Counted from the stretch's first letter, positions 45,913 through 58,101 are shown. The stretch is 64,000 nucleotides of DNA from Glossina fuscipes (GCF_014805625.2 NW_023998562.1:530213-594212), one strand, 5' to 3'. Program-made: numbers and translations. The notes: a model not told the origin generated them from the sequence alone.

Positions 45913-46610
45913 CTATAATTTGGATTCAGTTAACCAATGAAAAGATTAAGGCTTTCTATCCGAAGTCGGACCTAAAGCCACACTGATTATTGATTGATTA
46001 ACGTAGGCATATCTATCAACTGTAATGATTCTTTAATAGTCCGCTGAAGTTCCGGTATTGTCTTACAAAAGTAATCTTTCATGCCAAACATTTCCGTCAT
46101 TCGTTCATAACGAACAACAGCTAGAGCTGACGGCGGTGTTCTAAAAGTAATTACCAATTTGAATTAATGTTTTTTCCAACTACATGTAGACTCGCACTTG
46201 CGACAAATCGTCATCACTACGTAGATTATTGAACATTTCTTGATCAAATCCCCCGTATATGCCGTTATTGTTAACTATTATTATAACTATAGGCAGTTCA
46301 TAGCGGACTATACTTTCCAACTCCATTCCAGAAAAACTGAAAGCACTATCATCCTCCACGCATATAACTCGCTTTTGGCTACGGCAACATAAAGCGGCAC
46401 CTATCGCGAAATCTAAACCAACGCCCATTGTACCAACTGAACTTGCATTTAAACAACGACGCGGTCAAGAGTTTAACAACACCGCACGTCCTATGTCCAT
46501 CGTAGTTGCTCATTCACTAACGATTACAGCGTCCTTGGGATTAATTGATATAAATGATGGAAGGCAGTCTAATAATTCAAAGAAGGTGAGGTATTCATTG
46601 CTAAAGAAAG
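45913..46610 (-). pseudogene. C-terminal part of 2-hydroxyacyl-CoA lyase, intron-containing, broken
   Basis: HACL1 is a thiamine-diphosphate enzyme of peroxisomal alpha-oxidation that cleaves 2-hydroxyacyl-CoA. On the minus strand a first exon gives [60 protein letters not shown] and [11 protein letters not shown]. These match the TPP- and Mg-binding C-terminal domain (family GDSAFGFSGME and NNNGIY). A short intron (about 46182-46142, 'gtagtt...ttttag') is followed by an exon reading PPSALAVVRYERMTEMFG and KTIPELQRTIKESLQL. Beyond a frameshift it reads SFHWLTESKL and a stop at 45913-45915. Stops replace residues after VSE and LLNS, there are two or more frameshifts, and the acidic GDSAF motif reads DDSAF. 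The N-terminal two thirds are missing. The retained intron indicates a genomic duplicate. Confidence 0.88.
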
Positions 46611-46619
46611 AAACATTTC

Positions 46620-48490
46620 ACGATTCTACTGACATTTTTCAATTAATTGGTGCCACCATTTTGTTATATGGAAAAAAGTGGCAAAACACTCGTTAAAAAC
46701 TCTGTTAAATGGCAAAGTAGTCTTAACAACTGTGTTAAGTTGGAAAGCGGTCGTACAAAACTCTGTTAAATAAAAAAAAGTGGTGGAAAAAAATTGTATA
46801 TGATTCTCCAACAGCTGTTGTACTTTGTAAGAATTACTTTGATATGAAAATTGACAAGATATAAAAGCATGCAGAGACCAGAACGTCGCACTAGCACATG
46901 CGGGCTGACGATTATATGCCTTCAAAAATTAAAGAACGAATTTTGCCACCTTACAATGGCTGAGGTACCCACGAAGATTCGGAAGGCTACTGTCAGTGTC
47001 AGTAGAACCGAAAGCCGATTTCAAAAAGTTCATAGAGTTGGATCGCCTTATTTTACGTTATGGCGCGAAACTTCTAACGACCATCAAAGAAAATTGTGAG
47101 AGAGTGTTTATGGTCGTTTATTAACTGTCGGATGATACCATACAAATATATGAGATTGCTTATCGCAACTCTGGTTTTTGGGTGGAGAATTTATGAAGCG
47201 TACACGCATTCCTTATAAGGATATTTTCGGAAATTTATTAACACTATGTATATGTGATTACAGTTAATTACAAAGTGGAATTATATGATCCTCGTTCAAA
47301 TGATTTTATGCACTCATTACCGTGCATCGGTATGATAATAAGAAAGTAAACGCAGCAACGTAGGCTGTCCATAGCCATCTTGCTTATTCGATAAAATGCA
47401 ACCTTCTCCCAAGAGCCCACATTTAGGAACGTATTTAGGAAAGAGGTGTTAGATCTTACTCTCGGTCTTGTGTTCCTCTATCTCGTAGTGGCGTATCTCC
47501 ACAGAGGTCTCATTGTTGGACCAGTAACATATTAGGCCTGGGGCGGTGTCATGCCAAGCCTACCGAGAACTCAAATGTACAAACTGGGAATTGTTTTGAT
47601 TTGTAGTTTCCGAAAACATAAACGAATTTCCGTATTTCCACAACTGAGCTAGAAGCGCACTCTGTTCGAACGTAAACGAAGTCTACCTAGAAAGCTGTCC
47701 TCAAAAAGAAGAAGCCAAGCAGAGATTACAAGGGTAGTCCTAAAAAAACCAGGCGTCTCTTGTAGGAGATCAACTTTTCGGAATGCCTGTGGAAGACGAG
47801 ACCTGTGGATCAGACGTTTCCAAGGAGTACAGAGTTCTAAGGACCGCAGTCTCGCTAATAAGATCTTTTGCGCGGAACGGACGCCGGAACCAGCCGGGAT
47901 AAGTCCACGTCTACTGCGGCAGAGCGCAGAAGCTCTGGCCTCATAACACGTTGGACTACAAAGGCAGCCTTCTAACAAGGTCTGTGATCTTTGAAGACAG
48001 TCTTTTCTGTCCGAACGTCGATAATTTAAGTTAAATATAGTCATTTAAATATTCATTCCTAGCTGCTGGGTAGATTCTTTGTGGGCAAATAAACCCTTTC
48101 TTTTTTTTTTTTTTTCAAATTACGTGTTTTAGTTGGTGTCATAACTTAATTAATAAAAGAAAATTGAATTATAACCTCTAAAGATATTAAGATTTTTTTT
48201 CAGATGAGGAATATAAATATCGAAGGTAAGGACGACTGGAGAAGCCGTTGAGGTATTTCTCCGCAACAGATGTAAAAATAATTTTTCCAAATAGGAAATA
48301 TTACAAGCCCCACAACATTAACTAAAAAATATGCAAATATCCCACACATAACATACAACATAAGGCGGAGGCGATGCAATTGTACCGATTATTGTTTATC
48401 AGCAAAGGAGACAATGCAATAAAAGTTTTTTCTTTCCGCTGCCTGGTCAGGAAAAGTTCACAACAAGACGTTCGCAACACTATCAACCAT
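46620..48490. other. Unassigned DNA; GC-richer block 47460-48040
   Basis: Phrases around 'actctgttaaa' and 'aactgtgttaag' recur about every 35-40 bp between 46688 and 46770. A GC-richer block at about 47460-48040 has long frames on both strands, including a 131-codon minus-strand frame. Its plus-strand words (RPVDQTFPRSTEF..) resemble coding sequence of a decayed retroelement gag, but I see no diagnostic motif. No other gene is recognised. Confidence 0.3.
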
Positions 48491-48499
48491 ACAATTTCT

Positions 48500-49250
48500 A
48501 TATTGGCGCTATGATAAGTCTGAAGAAGTATGGCCTGTAATAAAGAAAATGTACAAATTGAAACGTAATCTTTGTTCGAACAGAAGTCCTAAATCGGCAA
48601 ATGAATCAACGTGTTCCAACTTGTATGAGTTGATGAAATACTCAGTATTGCATAAATTCCTTCTTAAAAAAGAAAGTTTCTTTAATTTTTTTCGATTTAA
48701 TTTCATGAAGTTTAATAAGTATTCTTATTTAAGTCAATTTGAAGCGAACATGATGACGATTCCAAGAAGAAAGAAGAGAGCAGTTTAACATCGTTAGCGT
48801 ACATGAAAATATGGGCGGATTTAATCACCGAGGGAAGATCATTAATTTATGGAATAAATAAAAGGGACCCTAAGTGATCTGTTATGAAGAGAAGAGCTTA
48901 TCCATTTCACTAAGTACAAACGGAAGCTGGAGGCCTGAAACTTGAAGATCAATAAGTTCTGGTTAACTAAATCAAACGCTTTACTAAAGTCAGTATATAC
49001 GTCATCCGTGCGAGAGCAACTAGAAAAAGCTTGGAAACCAGGGCAAATAAACTCCAAGAGATTCGTAACAGTTCAGCTTTTTTTCAGAAAACAATGATGG
49101 AATGGAGCAATATAAGATTTGATAGCAAAAGCTCAAAATTAAGTGACAATGAAGCGTGAAGCCGTAATCAGACAGTCTCCTTAAAATCATCGGCCATTTG
49201 TCTAGTTCAGTTGAAGACCCCTCAAGGAGTAAGACAATCCGCATTGGAGG
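48500..49250 (-). pseudogene. Second jockey-clade reverse transcriptase remnant
   Basis: Read on the minus strand, near 49015-48940 DDVYTDFSKAFDLVNQNLLI is the palm motif. The YADD part is deleted or unreadable. Near 48680-48540 comes INSYKLEHVDSFADLGLLFE, corresponding to the thumb motif at 4.4 kb. The nucleotide sequence resembles the 4.1-4.9 kb remnant in the same order and orientation, so both derive from one family. It has several deletions and frameshifts. Confidence 0.8.
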
Positions 49251-49259
49251 GGGTCCTAC

Positions 49260-49900
49260 TACCCTCAGTTACTGAAGTAAAAAATGGGTGTAGTCCATTT
49301 TCACTGATTTACGTCGAGGCCTATATAAACATTTCTTAAATAGCTTCTCACGAAATTTTCGGAAACTCTCCGAAGGGCCGTATCTACCAGGTAAGAAGGC
49401 ACTGAATCCCGTCAGTCGGGTGGGTAGTGCATCTTCCTACCAGGAGCAATTCTACACACCCATTAACTTCACGTCCTAGACGGCCATCCAAACACTATCC
49501 TATCTCGAGGAAATAACGCTTCCAAGGTTGCCGTCACGCAGCACATATCCAACTGTGCCCCGTCTCTCTTAAATGTCGCTGACCATCATGCGGTTTGATG
49601 ATCTCCATAAGAGATAACCAAATGGGGAAAGTTCTACCTGCTCCTGTGACAACAAGTTCTCTCCCTTTTTATCACCGCATGTATATACACTGGCTTCTAG
49701 CAAGTGAATTAAAACGAGGATGGTTCATGTTAATATTAAGTGAGACGTCATCGCATATCCATGGCTACAGAAGCGCAAGGACATTTTTTGAAAGTGCTTG
49801 GTGAAAGTACAGTTTCTGATAGAACATGCAGGAGTTGATTGGAAAAGTTCTAAATAAGTGATGTGGATGTTTTTCATAAGCCGTGCTTTGAGCAAAGCAG
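49260..49900. other. Unassigned DNA downstream of the jockey remnant
   Basis: This stretch is relatively balanced in base composition near 49370-49580 and may be the 5' side of the jockey element or another repeat. No motif can be identified. The frame at 49595-49804 has no domain. Confidence 0.3.
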
Positions 49901-49905
49901 TTATA

Positions 49906-50067
49906 GGTCGTATGCTATACTATTCTGGTCGTATGCTATACTTTTCGGTCGTATGCTATACTTTTCGGTCGTATGCTATACTTACCCTGAAGAAAAAAAA
50001 CAGCAATAAAAGATTCGCAATCTGAAATGGCAAAGCAGTTATAGGTCGTATGCTATACTTTTCGGTC
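49906..50067. repeat. 20-bp tandem repeat with duplicated flank
   Basis: Units of GGTCGTATGCTATACTTTTC start at 49906 (21 bp, one variant), 49927, 49947 and 49967. A fifth copy starts at 50044. The flank 'caaagcagttata' precedes both the first unit (about 49893) and the isolated one (about 50031), so a segment of about 138 bp including the flank has been duplicated. The unit contains the partial palindrome 'tatgctata'. Confidence 0.9.
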
Positions 50068-50276
50068 GTGAAGAACGCATCTCACCTCTGTTAAACACTA
50101 TCAACGGTATGGGGGAAGCATAAAGTTAATTATTTATTGTGAATTTTCGCATAATTATAGCTATAATATCTGCTTAGTTGTACATTTACCTTAAAACTTT
50201 TCAATACCAAATTACTGGTCTATCAAACACACAATTTGACAACCATAATTTTTGATTTTAAAATTTTTTACGTTCT

Positions 50277-51010
50277 GCGCATTATTCGTTGAAAGGAAAT
50301 GTGCCGCTTAGGCTTCCGGTGCTGAATGATGCAACTTATAAACGAATTCAGACGTTCTAATATTTTAGAAAACTCACCCAAATAGGCTGGTGTCCCCACT
50401 ATCGATCTGCGAAATTATTTTTCACCAATGATGCGAGCGTAACCAAAATCACAAAGTTTAACTTGCGGAAAATCTGAATCTGAGGAGAGTAAAACGTTTT
50501 CAGGCTTAAGATCACAATGAACCACGTTTTCACTGTGTAAATATTTTCGGGCAATGAGTATTTGCGTTATGAGAAATTTTGTCACTCTTTCACTTATTCG
50601 GCCTCGCTTATGAGAGAGTATCATTTCCAACATGTCTCCCTTCAGTTTTTCCATTACAACGAATATTCTTTCAGATGTTTCAAATATTTTCTCCAAACTA
50701 TACCACAGTGTGTAACATTCTGATGGAAGAGGAATATTTTGGCTTTCAAACATCAAATGTGAATTCATAAATACATATTCTGGATTTAATCATACCTGTA
50801 GGATCGCAACCTCGTTTTTCAGTTGTGCTTCTTGCTTGGTTGGAAATCTCAACTTATCTATCACTTTAATAGCTACTTCTCGCTTCGTTTTTTTGTGGAG
50901 ACCACCATAAACAACACCAAACTGACCAGATCCCAGCACTTCGTCGGTAAATATTTGATAAAGCTGTCCCATATCTTGGATTTTCTCTTCGGATTCGCAG
51001 CATTCTGTTA
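50277..51010 (-). pseudogene. PKD: Protein kinase D kinase-domain fragment, broken
   Basis: PKD is a diacylglycerol-responsive Ser/Thr kinase at the trans-Golgi and other membranes. On the minus strand the first exon (to about 50803) encodes [14 protein letters not shown] (glycine loop), [20 protein letters not shown] (VAIK lysine) and LKNEVAILQ. After an 83-nt GT-AG intron, the second exon starts NVTHCGIV and then slips frame into [20 protein letters not shown]. It continues with [19 protein letters not shown] (catalytic loop) and [13 protein letters not shown] (DFG). A TAA stands where the family has Ser before FRRSIVGTPAYL. After about 40 bp only SGTFPFNE of a later exon remains (about 50300-50277). 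The frameshift, stop and internal deletion make it a pseudogene. The intron shows it is a genomic copy. Upstream sequence to about 51200 may include an earlier exon but is unclear. Confidence 0.9.
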
Positions 51011-51219
51011 GTCACTCATAAGTAAACGTCAAATCAGTCAAATAGGCAATAATTCTCGTGAATTTGGGGGCTGTAACACTCACGTGTGAGGGTTCTGGCA
51101 CATTTATGTTCACCCGAGGTATCCCATCGTTCCGCTGCCCACAGATAATTAACAAATTTGAGCTTTCAATTTCACCAGAAGACGCAGAGCCATTGACAGA
51201 AACCTACGAGAAATACATG

Positions 51220-51790
51220 GAGGTTTTTCTTTTCTAGTTGACAAATTTATAAAAATATTTAGGATTAAGTAGTGGAGATTTTATCAACTGAAGGTATCTT
51301 CAATACTCCCAGCAGAAAAATCGAGCATAATGTGTGAAAGATGAAATTTAAACAGTAAAATATTGGTTTTATTAAAATCGTATTGTTTATTTGCGCAAGT
51401 CGGATTTGGCATGTTAGAGTAGTTCAACGGACCGTCATGTCTGTAATAAAAGGAAATTCCAAGTGCTGCACGATACGGATACTCAGGTAAACTAAAAAGT
51501 GGACAGCTACTTACGGCTATCTCCGAGAAATTGGCAGAGCAGAGATCTAGTAGTCTGACATTACAATTACAGGAGTACTGTTGTACTGAAGTATATTTCG
51601 AGCGAATGATTCATTGAAAAACACAATACCTCAATTCAGATGTTGAAGTGGGGACCATATAGCCAGAATTATCACTATAACACCAAGTGACTTGTGGCAA
51701 ATTGTGGTAAATGAAAGTTACTCGGCCTGAAGAAACATTTAATTTTATGAGGGAGGAAGAACTAACGAATTAGTATTACGAATATGAATT
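51220..51790. other. Unassigned DNA
   Basis: I see no gene, tandem repeat or element terminus in this stretch. Confidence 0.3.
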
Positions 51791-51798
51791 TCTTTATT

Positions 51799-52010
51799 TT
51801 ACAAAATTTCCATGGTTTCAGCCGGAATTAACACCTTAAAGGATGAAATAGCTCTGCGTTGAAATGGAGCCAATTTGAAAATGTTAACACGCTTTAAATT
51901 TACAGATGGGACTTTTGCAGCAAGATAACTTTTTATGTTATCCTCAGAATCGAATATTGAATATATGTAGACTTCATCCGTATTACGAACGATAGGAATC
52001 ACGAGTAGAG
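51799..52010 (-). pseudogene. Retroelement ORF1-like C-terminal fragment
   Basis: The minus-strand frame reads EDNIKSYLAAKVPSVNLKRV and then FKLAPFQRRAISSFKVLIPA. This resembles the C-terminal part of CR1/jockey-type ORF1 proteins, where a KSYL..K..v block precedes an SSFKv.vP block. The frame stops shortly after the second block, where family members usually go on to a WP..i..e motif. No neighbouring endonuclease or RT is present. The assignment rests on pattern memory and is moderate. Confidence 0.4.
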
Positions 52011-52019
52011 AATTTTGAG

Positions 52020-53077
52020 TTAGGGAAAGACTGGAGAGTGACTATACTTGCTTGTGTAGCTTGTGCAACTTGTCTAGCGTGGTGACCAGCGGATACATTC
52101 GAACAACAGATGGCAAAGAAAAATTTATTGCTTTTATTGGTTTTTAATAAAGCCGAAAGCCTTAAATGCTAACGCTTTAAGATTTTAGACTTCGAATTTA
52201 TTCTCTGGCTACATTAATAATAATAATAATAATAGATATGTTTTAAAAAATATACATATCATTAAATTTATAACTGTTTAGGATTTAAACCCATATAAAG
52301 CTCTAAAATAAAAAGGGGATTCCAAAATTTGGCGGATGACCGACTGATTCGATTTTGTAAGTGTTTAAATATTTGATTGTTAGAAGAGATCTCTCACTCA
52401 TTTCTTCTCCCGGATTGTCTTCGTGAAGCATGAGCCGTCGGCGTTTGTTTGTTTTCCTTATTTCACCAAGAATTTCCGGCATAAAAATGGTTGCTTACCA
52501 TTCAGACCTGGTCGTTCTCCGTTCATCTAAAGTCACCGTTGCTGTACAACAATCTTTTCGAAAAAACAGGAGACCATTTGTTTCAAGGTGGAAAAACATT
52601 TGTTGAATGTTGTTTGGAACACTTATAGAGTTGATTGCTATTTACTTGCCGATTTTCACGGTGTAATTTAAATTTTTCAATGGTTCGCACTTTTCGAATC
52701 ACTGTTAACAACGCAAATCGGCGTTAAATGATAAAATATTCTGACGAAGGTTATGGTCAAAAATGATAAACTTTCTAATAGAAACTGCAAATGGTGTCTA
52801 ACAACCGTCTGTTTCACCAACACTAAATGTGAATTAATATGAATAGTGGCTAGATACTTTAATAAGAATGCAAAAAAATCATTAATTAAAGTTGGAAATC
52901 TCATTTTTCATGACGCAAAAGTCAAAGCTGTCAAATATAAATTTTTGAAAGCGTTTGAAATTTTTAAAACTTGCATAAATTTTTTATTTCTCTTACTATT
53001 TAGAAGACAATTTCAAAATTTAATTTTTCGGTAAATTGCATGCTCGCACTATTAACGTTTGACTTACACTTGAAAAA
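52020..53077. other. Upstream flank of the second Mdh2 gene
   Basis: A short (AAT)n run lies at about 52215-52233. No recognised frame or element is present. The promoter of copy B should lie near 53000, but no clear core element can be singled out. Confidence 0.3.
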
Positions 53078-55187
53078 ATGTTGAAACAATTTGTTAAACA
53101 ACTTACCGTCTCATCCATGCGAAAATTTTCTACCAGTGGACAGGTAAACTGGTTTAATTACTTTGCTTTCCGTTTTAAATTTTTACTTTGGCGTTCGGCT
53201 GCACAGAACTGAAGTTTTATCGTGTGACTGTTGGAAATTAAAAGTGCACAATACGGATATTATTATTTAAATATCTGTGCAATTCAGAATGCCATGTCAT
53301 ATCGGTGGACTATTGTATAAAATAAAATAGGGATAAATACAGCTACTTATAATGTAAATGTTCTTATTTATTTCGAGAAAAATTTTCGAGTTGCTGTGTG
53401 CGGTGCGTGTGGTGGCATTGGGCAGCCATTATCCTTATTATTAAAAAGAAATCCACTGATTTCTGAGTTACGGCTATATGATATCTCACGCGTTCCCGGT
53501 GTGGTTGCGGATCTGGCACACGTTGACACGAAAGTCCGAGTGTGTGGCTTCATGGGACCAGATGAAATTTGTGGCGCCTTGGAATGTAAGCTTAATAAAT
53601 ACATAAATACATAGACCATTGATTATGTCTATGTAGACAAGTAGAAGTTGAGGCATAAATTGAATATCACACATCGAACGCCCAGTACTTTGACCGGTAG
53701 TATGAGATTAACGGGCACAAATTTCTCGGCGCAAATTCCACTTTTGTCTTATGTGCATAGTGTAGCTTATTGAACAGGGCATAGGGCTATTTATTAATGC
53801 GAGATCTCCCGTTTCCTTTTAACTAGAATCTAGAAAACTAGGTTCCGCTCAAGGATTGGATATGACAAAAGGCTTTAAGCGCAGGTTTTTCTCTGCTCAA
53901 CAAATTACAATCTTTTCTAAACAGCGACAATAAAATTCCATCTTAGACTAGTAGCACGTCACTGAACTTGAAAACTTTGACTTATGGTGCTTCTTTATTC
54001 GCTAATTCTATTTTCATTGAACGAACAGATCATGCTTTATGTGTTATGTTTTAACATTTTAAAGTAGGAAGATGACGGCTGAAAAACTTGAAACTTCACA
54101 TGGAAATTCTATTTTGCTGTCTATAAGTTCACCTGTAAAGAACATTTTAAAATAAAAGAGACATCGACTGAGAATTTGTCTTAAGTAGTGCATGCTAATC
54201 CCATAAAAAATCTGATTTTTTCGGTGAAATCGTTATTGGCCTATGGTCCGTGAGCAACCATAAATATCCGTTGGATATCGGAAAGTAATGGTGCTTACAA
54301 ATTTGCTTTGTAAAAGCATCTTGATTTGTTGGAGTACTTTTAAGAAATATTAAATTAAATTTAGTGAAGTGTTTGTGAAAAAAATTTGCAGGTGTCGATG
54401 TTGTTGTTGTATCTGCGGGGGCTCCTCGTAAGCCCGGCATGTCTCGTGACGATCTCTTCAAGATCAATGCTTGTACTGTAAAGGATATAACTAAAGCCAT
54501 TGTAGCGAAATGTCCCAAAGCACTTGTTGCCATTATTACTAATCCTGTTAACACTTGCGTCCCCATTGCAGCTGAGATAATGAAGAATGTAAGCAAAATA
54601 TATGTAGATAACACTTTCGTTCATTCATTTCCTTTTCCCGAAAATAGGATGGCGTCTACGATCCGAAACGCTTATTCGGCGTGTGCACTTTAGACATTGT
54701 GCGTGCTCGTACTTTTATTGGTGAAGTTAATGGCGTTGACCCCAAAAAAGTTGATATTTCCATTATTGGCGGTCATTCCGGTGTTACTATTATACCTGTT
54801 TTATCGCAGGCGAATCCTGCCTTTAAAGGTGATCAAGCTGCCATTGAAAAGATGACAAAGCGCATACAAGAAGCCGGTACAGAGGTGGTTACAGCTAAGG
54901 CTGGAGTAGGTTCGGCTACGTTATCTATGGCCTACGCAGCCCATAGGTTTACTAATTCTTTGCTTAAGGGCTTAAAGGGCGAGAAAAACGTGATGGAGTG
55001 CTCATATGTAGAGTCCAGTGTTACCGAAGCTAGCTTCTTCTCTACACCTTTGGTTCTGGGTAAAAATGGAATCGACGCAAATTGCGGACTGCCTAAACTG
55101 AGTGAGTATGAAAAGAAACTGTTGGAGAAGGCCATACCGGAAATAAAAAAGGATGTTCAGAAGGGCATTGAATTTGCCAAAAAATAA
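53078..55187 (+). CDS. Mdh2: Mitochondrial malate dehydrogenase, copy B (four exons)
   Basis: Exons are 53078-53143, 53378-53585, 54392-54588 and 54648-55187, the same four lengths as copy A (66, 208, 197 and 540 nt). They give 336 residues with no lesion. The presequence ([20 protein letters not shown]) is mitochondrial in type. The key residues are kept: [15 protein letters not shown], the arginines in [15 protein letters not shown], Asp in [10 protein letters not shown] and His in IIGGHSG. Counted by eye, about 44 of 179 residues in the last exon differ from copy A, so the pair is old yet both frames remain open. Copy B has extra cysteines ([27 protein letters not shown]), and the Gly that spans the exon 2/3 junction in copy A is Cys. 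Its introns are shorter. Drosophila has testis-expressed Mdh paralogs, so a tissue-restricted role is plausible but not shown here. Confidence 0.95.
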
Positions 55188-55262
55188 CTCGAAGCACAAA
55201 TTGTAAATATTGATGCCTGCAATAGTAATCTTTAAAAATTTGAAGCCCACAAGCGCTAAGAA

Positions 55263-55268
55263 AATAAA
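55263..55268 (+). terminator. Candidate poly(A) signal of Mdh2 copy B
   Basis: AATAAA lies 76 bp after the stop codon, a normal distance for a short 3' UTR. Confidence 0.5.
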
Positions 55269-55274
55269 AAATTT

Positions 55275-58095
55275 TTACTGCGATATAAGCGTCTGTAGAT
55301 AAATCTTTTTTGTTTTCCCCAAATAATAACCATACAGACTATATACGATAATTTTATTAATTGACAATTTGTGGTTGGTTTAGTCCTAGGTTATTGAAAA
55401 ATTTTTGAAACTTTGCGTGCTGGGAAGTGTATTTCATAGTATTTTTAAAATTTCCATCAAATGCCAATATAGATGAATGTTCTGATTGTACTCCTTTTTA
55501 CTGCGACTACGAATGCGGAAAGTTTTCAGAGATATTTTATTTCTATTATGCTTTTATTGCTTCGACGAACAGCGACTACTAACTAAGATAAACATATAAG
55601 AGAAGCAAATTTGATAGACCCAACAAGAATTATAAAATTTTTTTTATTACTTTTTGGTACAAATGTCGAGTTTAAGTATTTCAGTTTGTCTTGCGCTTAG
55701 GAAGAAGCATTTTATAATGAAACAAGTAAGTAAATTATATTCGGTTTTGGCAGAATCTTTTATTTTTATCACCTTTATCTGAAGAAAACACGATAAAATA
55801 TTACATTTTTCAATATTTTTATTGATTGCAAAAGCTGAAAAACAAGGCTGAAATTTTAGTCGTAGTTACCTCTCAGTAAGTAAGTTTGTTCAAATCTAGT
55901 AAACAAATGTAAAGAATTTGCCCAAACCTGTGAAAGAAGTAACATAAAAATCACAATTTTTATTAAAAAGAGATGAATATTCAAAATTGATTTTAACGTA
56001 AATATCGATTTTTCTTTTTCATTTGTATCGAGAAAGTGTGAAAGCTCTCATAGACCTATTAGGGAGGGAGGCCACTGTAATAGCCTAAAACTCAGCCGTT
56101 CGTTGGCCATATTTTTTGGATGGAAGGAAACATAATAGAACAATAATACTGGAGGTTATTATTAAGAATAACATTCAAGTAATAAAAAACAAAGTTTTCT
56201 TTAAATATTAAAAGATGTCAACCTCGCAGCCGTCCTTGCGAGATGTCTTCAACTTACGGGGCTTCCGAAGATGGCCTGTTTTTGATGCAAATTTAAATCA
56301 AAAAAAACGTTAATTAAACTTAATGCGTATAACGAGCGAAACAAGTTATGGTTTCTAAAAATATGGTGTGAGTAAGTGTTTCTATAGGCACCGTTATTTT
56401 GAAAGCATTATAAAACACGCGAGCGAAAACAATGAAAACTGTAAAAGTTGCTGTGTCGGCATTTTTGAAAATTCATATTTCGAGAAAACACGCTTCAAGT
56501 TTAAAATAGGTAGGTCAAAGCATGTTATACTTAAAAAAAACGGTCGTACGACGTGTGTTTATTTGGAAAGCTTTTAAGTGAGCATAAATACTTTCTAAAG
56601 ACATATGTTAGCGGAATAAAGAGATTAAAGAAGGCGAACAAAACTTTAGACTGTAACTTCACAGAAGAGTTTTTTACGACAGGCGCTTTTCCCGGGGCAA
56701 GAAAGTCCGAAATTTTAAGGTGAAACTGTTTTCCATATAATGAACTTTTTTACATATTATAAAAGTCTCAACCCATCTCCTACGAGAATACAACGAAAAA
56801 AAAACTAAAAAAGATACAGTGGCCGACTCATTAAGCGTCAACTCATGTAAATTTCTGCTTTAAGCTAAGTAAAACTCCTCACGAAGAGTGTCGTTGTTTT
56901 AATTGATTTGATACTTTCCCTGTTTGTACGGCTTCGTCGATTCAATGTTTTCAGTTTGTTTAAAAAACAACCACATTGCTAGGATGTTCATCTAATGCGA
57001 CTTAGCCTATCAATGAAATTCTTCTATATAGCCGCAATAGGTTCTCCATCCTTTACTCTAAAATTTTCTCGCAGTTCAAATACCCGTCAAACTGTAAATT
57101 GAAAAGGAGCTAAGAGAAAGTGGATTTTTTGCGAATAATAGACATTCTGTTCATGGGCTTTATAGAAATCGGATTGTGCCAACGAGATATTCCGCTTTAC
57201 ATAAGTACGTACACTTATTCACACCCATACAAATGCAATCAATTAAGTTTCATTAAAATCAATTTAGGCTGTCCCGCATGAAAATATGTTTCTACATGTG
57301 ATTGTGCAGATGTATGAATGAAACGAAGCATATATATACGAACGCCTGATTATGTATTATATAAATATTTTTGGAATTTGTTACCATTGCTGTGTTTATG
57401 GAAGCTGGAAATATATGTTTCGATTGCTCTTAAGAACAGAGAGAGGCATAGATGTTTACGAAAATGCACAAATTTTTCTTGCAAGTGAAGTTAACAGAAA
57501 CAGGTCTTAACTTGTGTAGAAGTTGAATAGAATTTTAGACCGATTGTGCTTTAGAGAGTTTTGAAATGTAATTTTTCTTCTTCTCAGCCAATTTTTGGTA
57601 TTTTAACTTATCAAAGCCTTGTCAAATTCTAATTAAAGATTATGTATAGGCTTCCACAAGACGGTCAATAAAGGAAATTTTAACATCTTGTTAAAAATGT
57701 AACTCATCGTATGTTACAGTTAATAATGAATTCACTTTATTAAGATATAGAAATGCGAGTGGCGAGGAAGATCCTTGGGTGTTCCTCAGTTAAACAGTGG
57801 GTGGGTTTTTTTGTGACACAAGCTTTAAGTATTGAAAGACTTTGATGTATATTTCCCATCTAGTTAAGGCAATATCCTACACAGCCGATGAAAAAATGAA
57901 ATTTAATAACAGCATCGCTACATGAAAAAACTGCAAAAATGCTGTCCTGGAAAGAAATAAGATTTGTTTAGACTTGTTCTTATATATTTTTAAAATAATT
58001 ACGGACACTACTGCTATTAATAATAAAACTTTTGAAAAAATGACTGTGGCTTCTGAATGAGTGACTTCTGCAGATGGATAAACTGCTCGCGCTAC
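55275..58095. other. Unassigned DNA
   Basis: Near 55720 an 'aacaagtaagtaaattatattcgg' phrase recalls the ends of the dispersed repeat family. A plus-strand frame 56368-56577 (HASENNENCKSCCVGIFENS, then a Lys/Arg-rich stretch) looks weakly protein-like and is unidentified. No domain, RNA gene or element terminus could be supported elsewhere. Confidence 0.3.
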
Positions 58096-58101
58096 AATTG
58101 T

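Noticed and set aside
47649..48044. 131-codon minus-strand frame in a GC-richer block
   Set aside because: Composition alone opens frames on both strands here. Neither translation shows a motif that can be defended.
53368..53674. Minus-strand frames opposite Mdh2 copy B exon 2
   Set aside because: They are shadows of the coding exon on the other strand, as are 54195-54624 and 54932-55250.
39329..55187. Retrocopy origin of the second Mdh2 gene
   Set aside because: Copy B has the same three introns in the same phases as copy A, so it arose by DNA duplication.
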